From contig JAIRSA010000050.1 in the NCBI GenBank assembly GCA_031255695.1, positions 1 to 17,690 of the forward strand: DNA of 17,690 bases. The letters are read 5' to 3'. The DNA is from Eubacteriales Family XIII. Incertae Sedis bacterium (GTDB taxonomy: Bacteria; Bacillota; Clostridia; Peptostreptococcales; Anaerovoracaceae). The notes below the pieces were generated by a model. It searched no databases. It was not told the origin of the DNA and saw only the letters and a program-made list of their open reading frames with translations. Position numbers and translations under genes: made by a program. Each line of letters opens with the position of its first letter. Positions within the stretch are counted from its first letter, which is position 1. This document shows, piece after piece, positions 7,367 to 12,885 of the stretch.

Positions 7367-8029
7367 TTAACTAAGTTCCTGCATATATACCAAGGCATCG
7401 TTGAAATAATGCCGCACTGTCATGGTAATGCCCTTCCTGCCGATGTCCGCCCTTATCAGTTCAAGCATCTGCTGGTAGTCGCCCTCCATCCCTATCATGC
7501 TCTGCACGAATTCGGTCTCGCGCCTTGCGCGCTCTTCGAACGGCAGGCCCGGATCCGTCGATTTCGATATCTCCAGCACCAGCTTGCTGTCTTCCGCCGC
7601 CATGTTCACCTTGACGTCTTCCCCGAAGAATTCCCTGAACACGCCGGCCAGCTCCAGCCCCTTCTCGTCCAGCCACTCCTTGAGGCCGTCGCCCGACGTG
7701 TCGGGCTGCGGCGCGTTGCGGACATACTCCGGCGGCTTGCCTACATACACCGACCGCGTATCCCCGTCCCATTCCACATCGTAGCCCAGCGCCTCGGAAA
7801 CGGCGCGCACGGGCAGATATGTCGTCCCGTTCACTATGAATGGCTCGACGTACACCCCGTTGGCGTCGCGCGGGTCGATCAGCTTGCCCTCCACATATAT
7901 CTTGACATTGGAATATGTCGCGTTGATCTGGTATGTCCCTATCGATGCGTGCACCGTGGCGATGGCCCCGCAGATCAGGCAGGCCGCCGCCATCCCTATA
8001 AATATCCCCTTTAATCGTTCTCTATTCAT
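7367..8029 (-). CDS. Exported stalk-domain protein (copper amine oxidase N-terminal-like)
   Basis: A 220-residue predicted secreted or membrane-tethered protein. Residues 1-29 form a signal sequence (positive MNRERLK, hydrophobic core GIFIGMAAACLICGAIAT, possible cleavage after VHA). Residues about 40-97 are a copper-amine-oxidase N-terminal-like (stalk) domain, recognisable from FIVNGTTYLPVRAVSEALGY and VEWDGDTRSVYVG. The C-terminal about 120 residues are charged and I do not recognise them. Stalk domains are common in clostridial and paenibacillus cell-surface proteins and do not bind copper themselves. The ATG at 8027-8029 is preceded by GGAGGGG (complement of 8034-8040). It is the first gene after the minus-strand promoter at 8138-8166 and lies 26 bp ahead of thrC. 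Why a surface protein heads a threonine synthase operon is unclear. Confidence 0.85.
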   Translation of the reverse strand: MNRERLKGIFIGMAAACLICGAIATVHASIGTYQINATYSNVKIYVEGKLIDPRDANGVYVEPFIVNGTTYLPVRAVSEALGYDVEWDGDTRSVYVGKPPEYVRNAPQPDTSGDGLKEWLDEKGLELAGVFREFFGEDVKVNMAAEDSKLVLEISKSTDPGLPFEERARRETEFVQSMIGMEGDYQQMLELIRADIGRKGITMTVRHYFNDALVYMQELS

Positions 8030-8137
8030 ATGTCCCCTCCGCTTTGCAGAAAGCGAGACTGCCAGGCAATGCCGCCAGCCCCAATGGCATGCGCGGCATC
8101 GGCCCGTATGGCCCTTTTACATATATAATATAATATA

Positions 8138-8166
8138 ATCATATCACGGAGAAGAGTATATCACAA
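8138..8166 (-). promoter_or_regulatory. Sigma-A-type promoter for the stalk-thrC unit
   Basis: On the minus strand TTGTGA (complement of 8161-8166) lies exactly 17 bp before TATGAT (complement of 8138-8143), four and five matches to the consensus hexamers. It sits in a strongly AT-rich pocket. Transcription would start near 8131, giving a leader of about 100 nt before the stalk-domain gene. This is the only clear minus-strand promoter I found ahead of the six-gene set. Confidence 0.6.
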
Positions 8167-8287
8167 GCATGCGTATAAGTAAACAGTTTGCCTTTCTTCG
8201 CAGAATCGGATCGTTGCTCCGGACCGCCTACTTTCTGGTAAGCCATGCGACAATCCCCTGCTTTTGGCCTTTATTCCACGAAAAACG

Positions 8288-8316
8288 TTGACACGGCCGC
8301 CGTTTTGCATTAATAT
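8288..8316 (+). promoter_or_regulatory. Promoter of radical SAM gene 1
   Basis: TTGACA (8288-8293), a 17-bp spacer and TAATAT (8311-8316). The flanks CGAAAAACG before the -35 and GCATTAATATGGTAT around the -10 match the promoter of the second paralogue (10333-10362) well beyond the hexamers, including TCTAGTC just downstream. That degree of conservation supports function and perhaps a shared regulator. Confidence 0.65.
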
Positions 8317-8324
8317 GGTATCAT

Positions 8325-8492
8325 CTAGTCGCGCAGTGCTTTCATAACGCCGCAAATTGTGCTAGATTATACGTTTTTTCTACCGTTATTGACTCCGCCT
8401 AATGACAGCGGCACAATGGCTGTGAAGTTAGTTTTTGGAAGGCCACCGTCCTTGCCGGGTTCAATACTATGTTTACGCGAGGCATGAATTCA
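8325..8492 (+). promoter_or_regulatory. Long conserved 5' leader of radical SAM gene 1
   Basis: About 170 nt separate the probable transcription start from the ATG. Positions 8354-8391 align without gaps to 10400-10437 in the second gene's leader, with 29 of 38 bases identical; a core is AATTGTGC(T/C)AGAT. A small hairpin, ACAGC (8405-8409) with GCTGT (8419-8423), follows. The last bases before the ATG, GAGGCAT-x-AATTCA, are also shared. No known riboswitch motif was recognised, including the cobalamin B12 box. Confidence 0.5.
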
Positions 8493-10073
8493 ATGAGAAT
8501 CCTTTTTATCGCTCCCTCATTTGGGAAAAATCTGTTGACCCAAGGGTTGACATCGCCGACAATCGCAACGGCGAAGGGCAAGACTTACGCCATCATGCCC
8601 AACCTCACCGGGCTGATCTTCGCCACGCTGACCCCTGAAAAACATACTTTCATCTATGTTGACGAGGAGATCGAGGATATCGACTTCAATCTGAAAGCGG
8701 ACCTCGTGGCGATCTCGTCAATGTCAGCACAGTCGAACCGCGCCTACCATATAGCCGCCAAATTTATGGCACGCGGCGCGCGCGTTGTGATCGGCGGCAT
8801 ACACGCCAGCGTGATGAGCGAGGAGGTGGCCGAGTACTGCGACTCAGTCGTCGTCGGCCAGGGCGAGAACATATGGCCCGTCCTGCTCGAAGACTTCGAG
8901 AAAGGCGAGTTGCGCAAGTTCTACTACGCCAAGGATTTCCCGCCTGTCGAGCGCTTCGTGAGCCCCAAATATGATGCGTGCAAGTATGATCAGTACTATT
9001 CCTTCCCCATACAGGCGACGCGCGGCTGCCCATACAGCTGCGAGTTCTGCTCCATCAAGCATTCGAGCGGCCACAGGTACCTGATGCGCCCCATCGAGGA
9101 TGTAGTGAGCGACATAAATAAGGCGGAGAAGCTCAACGGCCCCAAGGGCAGGTACGACCGCAAGGGCTTCTATTTTGTGGACGACAACCTCTATGTCAAC
9201 CGCGAGTACACGAAGAATCTGTTCACGGCAATGGCAGGGCTGGACATAACCTGGGACGGGCAGGGCACGATGAACACGGCGAGCGACGAGGAGGTCGTGA
9301 AGCTCATGGCCAATAGCGGCTGCCTCAGCTTCAGTTTCGGCTTCGAATCCATAAACGCCGAGAGCCTCAAGGAGTCTAACAAGCCCAAGTGCAACGTCAT
9401 CACCGACTACCAAGATGTCGTCCGCAACCTGCAGAAGCATGGCATAGCGGCCGGCGGCTATTTCATCATGGGCTTCGACGGCGACCATGTGGACGTGTTC
9501 AAGCGGACGCTGGACTTTGTCAGCGATCTCGGCATATTCCAGGCCTTCGTCAGCCTGCTCACCCCCTTCCAGGGGACGGAGCTGTACCGCAGGATGGATG
9601 GCGAGGGCAGGATATTCGAGAAGCATGGGCAGTTCTACAATTCATGGACCTGCACATACACGCCCAAGAACATGAGCGTCAGGGAACTGCAGGCAGGCTT
9701 CCGCTGGCTCAACCAGCAGCTAGCCACACAGGAGTACGTCAAAAATGCCATGGAAAGGTTCTGGGAGGATATGGCGCTAGGCAACAGCGCCAAGACGCTC
9801 AAGCTCTCCGAAAGGCTGCTGCTTATAGCCATCTCCTTATTCAAACTGCACAGCAAGGCCCACAAAGCCCAGAGGGATTTCCTGTACTGGGCGGCCTTCC
9901 ACCCCAATGCCCGGAATATGCGGATGATACTGTGGTCGATGCTGCGCTGTGAGCTCGTCGATAGGCTGCACGTCAGGGAGAGCTTCGACCCCGCCGAGCA
10001 CAGGAGGCTCGAGGCGCTCGAGGCCGAGGCCGAAAACAAGGCCGAAAACAAGGCCATGGCAAACCCCGCGTAG
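8493..10073 (+). CDS. B12-binding-domain radical SAM protein, copy 1
   Basis: A 526-residue enzyme of the cobalamin-binding radical SAM class. Residues about 1-150 form a Rossmann-like cobalamin-binding-type domain (MRILFIAPSFGKN, DLVAISSMSAQS, VVIGGIHASVMSEE, VVVGQGE); the classical DxHxxG lower-ligand motif is not visible. The radical SAM core carries TRGCPYSCEFCSI with C179, C183 and C186 (CX3CX2C) for the [4Fe-4S] cluster, followed by FYFVDDNLYVN and a C-terminal region (FIMGFDGD, LLTPFQGTELY) like DUF4070-containing members such as hopanoid or P/C-methyl transferases. The substrate is unknown; methylation or a ring/lipid modification is plausible. I chose the ATG at 8493, not upstream in-frame ATGs at 8469 or 8484, because it aligns with the start of copy 2 and GAGG lies 10 nt upstream in both. 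It ends in an Ala/Glu/Lys-rich tail with two AENK repeats. Confidence 0.88.
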   Translation: MRILFIAPSFGKNLLTQGLTSPTIATAKGKTYAIMPNLTGLIFATLTPEKHTFIYVDEEIEDIDFNLKADLVAISSMSAQSNRAYHIAAKFMARGARVVIGGIHASVMSEEVAEYCDSVVVGQGENIWPVLLEDFEKGELRKFYYAKDFPPVERFVSPKYDACKYDQYYSFPIQATRGCPYSCEFCSIKHSSGHRYLMRPIEDVVSDINKAEKLNGPKGRYDRKGFYFVDDNLYVNREYTKNLFTAMAGLDITWDGQGTMNTASDEEVVKLMANSGCLSFSFGFESINAESLKESNKPKCNVITDYQDVVRNLQKHGIAAGGYFIMGFDGDHVDVFKRTLDFVSDLGIFQAFVSLLTPFQGTELYRRMDGEGRIFEKHGQFYNSWTCTYTPKNMSVRELQAGFRWLNQQLATQEYVKNAMERFWEDMALGNSAKTLKLSERLLLIAISLFKLHSKAHKAQRDFLYWAAFHPNARNMRMILWSMLRCELVDRLHVRESFDPAEHRRLEALEAEAENKAENKAMANPA

Positions 10074-10077
10074 CGGG
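10065..10077 (+). other. Hairpin spanning the stop codon of radical SAM copy 1
   Basis: CCCGC (10065-10069) and GCGGG (10073-10077) form a perfect inverted repeat around GTA, so the TAG stop (10071-10073) lies in the loop and stem edge. The second paralogue has the same arrangement with a longer stem. There is no T-run directly behind it, so it is not itself an intrinsic terminator. Confidence 0.5.
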
Positions 10078-10111
10078 CCCTGTCGGAAAATAGTATTAAA
10101 TGGACGCACAG

Positions 10112-10145
10112 GCGGCCGCAGCGCAAAGCTCCGGCCGCTTTTTTT
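10112..10145 (+). terminator. Intrinsic terminator after radical SAM copy 1
   Basis: GCGGCCG (10112-10118) pairs with CGGCCGC (10132-10138), with a short inner AGC/GCT pairing and a GCAAA loop. Seven T residues follow directly (10139-10145). This should separate transcription of copy 1 from copy 2, in agreement with the separate promoter of copy 2. Confidence 0.85.
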
Positions 10146-10184
10146 CAGCCGCCCTCGCGATTTTCGGTGCGCACCTTCGGCTGG

Positions 10185-10266
10185 CACGCCAAGACTGCGC
10201 GGCCGATGTGCCAGGGCTGCGGCGGCTATGCCAAGGCTGCGCTTGCTATGCCAGGGCCGCGCTTGC
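10185..10266. repeat. 20-bp GC-rich tandem repeat array (about 3.5-4 copies)
   Basis: TATGCCAAGGCTGCGCTTGC (10227-10246) and TATGCCAGGGCCGCGCTTGC (10247-10266) are adjacent and differ at two bases. More diverged copies precede them at 10207-10226 (TGTGCCAGGGCTGCGGCGGC) and about 10185-10206. The array lies between the terminator of copy 1 and the promoter of copy 2. Its GGCCGATGTGCCAG edge resembles the repeats at 4913-5015. There are no unique spacers, so this is not a CRISPR array. Confidence 0.7.
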
Positions 10267-10332
10267 TATTTTCATTTTCCAATATAGTTTTTGGATAATT
10301 CGATGGTTTCTGTTATATTTGCCCGAAAATCG

Positions 10333-10362
10333 TTGACATTGCCCCCTACCATGCATTAATAT
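10333..10362 (+). promoter_or_regulatory. Promoter of radical SAM gene 2
   Basis: TTGACA (10333-10338), an 18-bp spacer and TAATAT (10357-10362). It is clearly homologous to the promoter at 8288-8316: CGAAAATCG precedes the -35 and GCATTAATATAGTAT spans the -10, followed by TCTGGTC. A separate promoter behind a terminator means the two paralogues can be expressed independently, although shared sequence suggests common control. Confidence 0.65.
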
Positions 10363-10369
10363 AGTATTG

Positions 10370-10624
10370 TCTGGTCTAAGCGCTACTTCGGTTCACTATG
10401 AATTGTGCCAGATCATCCGCGTTTTCCACTGATATTGGGTCTAAGCTCATTTTCGCACAGCGGGCGATTCGCTGCGTGGAAATAACCTTTGCATTTGTAA
10501 ACTTTATTTTCACACAGGCTTTAAGCCGCAGCGCGGCAATGGCGGGGTTTGCCGCCAAAATGGCTGCACAGTGCCGCTTGTCTTGTTTAGATCCGATATG
10601 CAATTGATGTGAGGCATTAATTCA
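10370..10624 (+). promoter_or_regulatory. Long structured 5' leader of radical SAM gene 2
   Basis: About 255 nt lie between promoter and ATG. Positions 10400-10437 match the leader of copy 1. Two structured modules follow. One is CGCACAGCG (10454-10462) with CGCTGCGTG (10470-10478), nine pairs with one mismatch and one G-T. The other is an outer stem GCGGCA (10533-10538) with TGCCGC (10572-10577) enclosing a perfect inner hairpin TGGCGG (10540-10545) with CCGCCA (10552-10557). The leader of copy 1 is shorter and lacks the inner hairpin. No T-run follows, so control at translation is more likely than attenuation, if it is regulatory at all. Confidence 0.45.
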
Positions 10625-12223
10625 ATGAGCAGAATAATTTTTGTAAACCCCTCTTTTGGGAAGAACCTCCTGCCAGGGGGCCTGACTTCCTCCACCGTCG
10701 AATCGTTAAAAGGCAAGACCTACAGCATCATGCCCAGCCTTACTGGGCTGATCTTCGCCGCGCTGACCCCTGACAAGCATACATTCATCTATGTCGACGA
10801 AGAGATCGAGGAGATCGACTACGACGGCCTGAAGGCGGATCTGGTCGCGATCACCGCGATATCGGCGCAGTCAAACCGGGCCTACTATATCGCCAGCGAG
10901 TTCGCGAAGCGCGGGGCGCGCACCGTGATCGGCGGCATACATGCCAGCGTGCTGAGCGAGGAGGTGGCCGAGCATTGCGACGCGGTCGCCGTCGGGCAGG
11001 GCGAGAACATATGGCCCGCCATACTTGAGGATTTCGAAAAGGGTGCGCTGCGCAAGTTCTACCGCGCCACGGATTTCCCGCCTGTCGAGCATTTCGTGAG
11101 CCCCAAATACGACGCGTGCAAGTACGATCAGTACTATTCATTCCCCATACAGGCGACGCGCGGCTGCCCGTACAGCTGCGAGTTCTGCTCCATCAAGCAT
11201 TCGAGCGGCCACAAGTACATAATGCGCCCCGTCGAGGAGGTCGTGGGCGACATAAGGAAGGCGGAGAAGCTCAACCGCCCCGCGGGCAAGCTCGACCGCA
11301 AGGGCTATTACTTTGTGGACGACAACCTCTACGTCAACCGCGAATACACGAAGAAGCTGTTCACGGCAATGGACGGGCTGGGCATAACCTGGGACGGCCA
11401 GGGCACGGTGAACACGGCGAGCGACGAGGAGGTCGTGAAGCTCATGGCCAAGAGCGGCTGCATCAGCTTCAGTTTCGGCTTCGAATCCATAAACGCCGAG
11501 AGCCTCAAGGAGTCTAACAAGCCCAAGTGCAACGTCGTCACCGACTACCAAAATGTCGTCCGCAACCTGCAAAAGCATGGCATAGCGGCCGGCGGCTATT
11601 TCATCATGGGCTTCGACGGCGACCATGTGGACGTGTTCCGGAGGACGCTGGAATACGTCGGCGAGCTCGGCATATTCCATGCCTTCATCAGCCTGCTCAC
11701 CCCCTTCCCCGGCACGGTGCTGCACGAAAAGCTGGCCAGTGCCGGCAGGATATACGAGACGAAATGGCACCTCTTCAACACCTGGACCTGCGTGTTCACC
11801 CCCAAGAACATGAGCTCTGAGGAGTTGCAGACTGGCTTCCGCTGGCTCGGCCGCCAGCTGGCCTCGCCCGAATATATCAGGAAGACCATGGAAAAGTTCT
11901 GGGACGACCTCGCGCTGGACAACAACAGCAAGACGCTGAACATCGTCGAGAGGCTGGTGCTCATCGGCCTTGCCACAGTGAAAATGCGCGGCCTGTTCAA
12001 TAAGACGCGCCGGGATTTCCTGTACTGGGCGGCCTTCAACCCCAAAGCCCGCAATATGAGGTTCATACTGTGGGCGCTGCTCCGCAGCGAGATGGTGTCG
12101 ATGATGAGCAGCAAGGTGACCTACGACCCGGCCGAGCTCCGCAAGCTCAATGCGGCCAAGGCTAAGGACGGGGTGAAGGACGGAACCAATGCGAAGGACG
12201 GCGTTGCCGCAGACCCCGCCTAA
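10625..12223 (+). CDS. B12-binding-domain radical SAM protein, copy 2
   Basis: A 532-residue paralogue of the preceding radical SAM enzyme with the same order of domains: N-terminal cobalamin-binding-type domain (MSRIIFVNPSFGKN, VIGGIHASVLSEE), radical SAM core with TRGCPYSCEFCSI (CX3CX2C intact), YFVDDNLYVN, FIMGFDGD and the DUF4070-like C-terminal part. The core is nearly identical to copy 1, while the C-terminal third differs at many positions (for example LLTPFPGTVLHEKL against LLTPFQGTELYRRM), which suggests related but not identical substrates or partners. The tail is rich in Ala, Lys and Asp with repeated AKDG-V motifs. The ATG has GAGG (10611-10614) 10 nt upstream, exactly as in copy 1. 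It has its own promoter and leader. The reaction is unknown. Confidence 0.88.
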   Translation: MSRIIFVNPSFGKNLLPGGLTSSTVESLKGKTYSIMPSLTGLIFAALTPDKHTFIYVDEEIEEIDYDGLKADLVAITAISAQSNRAYYIASEFAKRGARTVIGGIHASVLSEEVAEHCDAVAVGQGENIWPAILEDFEKGALRKFYRATDFPPVEHFVSPKYDACKYDQYYSFPIQATRGCPYSCEFCSIKHSSGHKYIMRPVEEVVGDIRKAEKLNRPAGKLDRKGYYFVDDNLYVNREYTKKLFTAMDGLGITWDGQGTVNTASDEEVVKLMAKSGCISFSFGFESINAESLKESNKPKCNVVTDYQNVVRNLQKHGIAAGGYFIMGFDGDHVDVFRRTLEYVGELGIFHAFISLLTPFPGTVLHEKLASAGRIYETKWHLFNTWTCVFTPKNMSSEELQTGFRWLGRQLASPEYIRKTMEKFWDDLALDNNSKTLNIVERLVLIGLATVKMRGLFNKTRRDFLYWAAFNPKARNMRFILWALLRSEMVSMMSSKVTYDPAELRKLNAAKAKDGVKDGTNAKDGVAADPA

Positions 12224-12230
12224 GGCGGGG
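12214..12230 (+). other. Hairpin with the stop codon of radical SAM copy 2 in its loop
   Basis: CCCCGCC (12214-12220) and GGCGGGG (12224-12230) form a perfect seven-pair stem whose three-base loop is exactly the TAA stop codon (12221-12223). The same arrangement, with five pairs, is seen at the end of copy 1. There is no T-run, so an mRNA 3'-end or stability role is more likely than termination. Confidence 0.55.
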
Positions 12231-12359
12231 CACGGCGAAGGATTGGGCCGGTACGCGGCAGCAGACGGACATGCATTGGGCTGGATCCGAAGGTATGGAA
12301 GGGCCGGCCGCGCGGCGGCAGCAGGGCACAGGCGGAAAAATTTTGTATGGAGATTTTTG

Positions 12360-12388
12360 TTGACAAGCGCTTTTAAATTTTGTATACT
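12360..12388 (+). promoter_or_regulatory. Promoter of the leucine operon
   Basis: A perfect TTGACA (12360-12365), a 17-bp spacer and TATACT (12383-12388, five of six matches), in an AT-rich pocket. Transcription would start near 12395 and run into the T-box leader. This is the best-matching promoter in the window. Confidence 0.8.
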
Positions 12389-12452
12389 ACACACAATACA
12401 TTGCGAACATTCAATACTGATCTCCGGCCGAAGCGTGGCTGAGGCCTGCACG

Positions 12453-12488
12453 ATGGTTTTAGCCGGAGGACAGTATAAAATGCTATGA
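12453..12488 (+). CDS. Possible 11-codon leader peptide (weak)
   Basis: ATG at 12453 opens an 11-codon frame, MVLAGGQYKML, ending with TGA at 12486-12488. GAGG (12441-12444) lies 8 nt upstream. Both leucine codons (TTA and CTA) are of a kind that is rare in this GC-rich sequence. The frame sits inside a perfect hairpin, CTCCGGC (12422-12428) with GCCGGAG (12461-12467), and lies upstream of the T-box. Two leucines in eleven residues is weak compared with classical leucine attenuator peptides, and the T-box alone explains the regulation, so this is only a candidate. Confidence 0.2.
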   Translation: MVLAGGQYKML

Positions 12489-12513
12489 CGGAGTTTCCCG
12501 CCCCGTAAGGGCG

Positions 12514-12747
12514 TTGCAGAGAGTCGGCGTATGCTGCGAGCCGATACGCCTGTGGGTCAGGGTTCTCGCTCCTGAGCAGGGTTTCCTAACAGGCAGGCAG
12601 GCGCCCGCCATATTAAGAAGCCCCGGCAGGCCCCGTTATCATGGCCAAGGGTTTGATGGAACCCGATGAGTGATCGGCTACGGCCGATAAGCAGGGTGGT
12701 ACCGCGGTATGATTATCGTCCCTGAAGCATGCGCTTCAGGGTTTTTT
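12514..12747 (+). ncRNA. T-box leader (leucine, CUC specifier) ahead of leuA
   Basis: The conserved T-box sequence AAGCAGGGTGGTACCGCGG is at 12689-12707, where the bulged UGGN pairs with the acceptor end of uncharged tRNA. Stem I begins with GTTGCAGAGAG (from 12513) and carries GCTGCGAGCC in its distal part. Its 3' side reads TTCTCGCTCCTGAGCAGG; by analogy with the glyQS leader, the triplet five bases before TGAGCA is the specifier, here CTC (12565-12567) followed by a purine, a leucine codon. When tRNA-Leu is uncharged the antiterminator should form and leuACDB be transcribed; when it is charged the terminator at 12720-12747 forms. The T-box class is certain, and the specifier is a well-supported inference that fits the downstream genes. 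Confidence 0.9.
12720..12747 (+). terminator. T-box-controlled intrinsic terminator
   Basis: CCCTGAAGC (12720-12728) and GCTTCAGGG (12733-12741) form a nine-pair stem with a four-base loop, followed by six T residues (12742-12747). It lies directly after the T-box sequence, in the expected position for an on/off transcription switch. Confidence 0.92.
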
Positions 12748-12885
12748 ATTATGCCGGCGGGGGTAGGCCCGGGCCTTAACCGGTCCGGATCCGGCACCAT
12801 GCCGCCGCGAATGCGAAGCATATGGCCAAAATGCCATCGGGTTTCCAAGCCCGGCATCATACATATTATGGAAGGAGCAAAACAA

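Larger units (their letters stand above)
8030..8492. other. Divergent intergenic region: two promoters and a long leader
   Basis: This 463-bp gap separates the minus-strand stalk/thrC unit from the first radical SAM gene. From left to right it holds a GC-rich 5' untranslated stretch for the stalk gene (8041-8120), an AT-rich pocket with a minus-strand promoter (8138-8166), about 120 bp of mixed sequence without a recognisable feature, a plus-strand promoter (8288-8316), and a leader of about 170 nt up to the ATG at 8493. No convincing gene is present; short ORFs here lack ribosome sites and family features. Confidence 0.7.
10074..10624. other. Intergenic region between the radical SAM paralogues
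   Basis: This 551-bp gap contains, in order, the stop-codon hairpin edge, an intrinsic terminator (10112-10145), a GC-rich 20-bp tandem repeat array (10185-10266), an AT-rich stretch (10267-10325), a promoter (10333-10362) and a structured leader of about 255 nt. I see no gene. An open frame from ATG 10398 is not supported because its start is not preceded by a ribosome site and is not conserved in the other leader. Confidence 0.7.
12224..12885. other. Intergenic region holding the leu promoter and T-box leader
   Basis: A 662-bp stretch without a long gene. It begins with GC-rich degenerate repeats (ATTGGGCCGG at 12242 and ATTGGGCTGG at 12275, 33 bp apart, and two GGCAGCAG elements), then the promoter at 12360-12388, a 5' hairpin with a possible 11-codon ORF (12422-12488), the T-box leader and terminator (12514-12747), and 138 nt up to leuA. 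That last part contains several short GC palindromes, but I recognise nothing further in it. Confidence 0.7.

Noticed and set aside
8325..8492. Cobalamin riboswitch in the leader of the first radical SAM gene
   Set aside because: A GGCCACCGTCC stretch near 8440 recalls the end of such elements, but the conserved B12 box and the peripheral stems are not visible in this leader or in the second one.
8469..8492. Upstream start codons (ATG 8469 or 8484) for radical SAM copy 1
   Set aside because: The paralogue starts at the position equivalent to 8493, the GAGG site fits 8493 with the same 10-nt spacer, and the equivalent of ATG 8484 is ATT in copy 2.
10185..10266. CRISPR array
   Set aside because: The 20-bp units are directly adjacent with no unique spacers, and no cas genes are in the window.
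10398..10607. 69-codon ORF in the leader of radical SAM copy 2
   Set aside because: No ribosome site, start not conserved in the other leader, and it overlaps stems that look like RNA structure.
12709..12885. Longer leuA starting at 12709
   Set aside because: The extension would be read through the T-box terminator, has no family similarity, and the GAAGGAG site fits the ATG at 12886.
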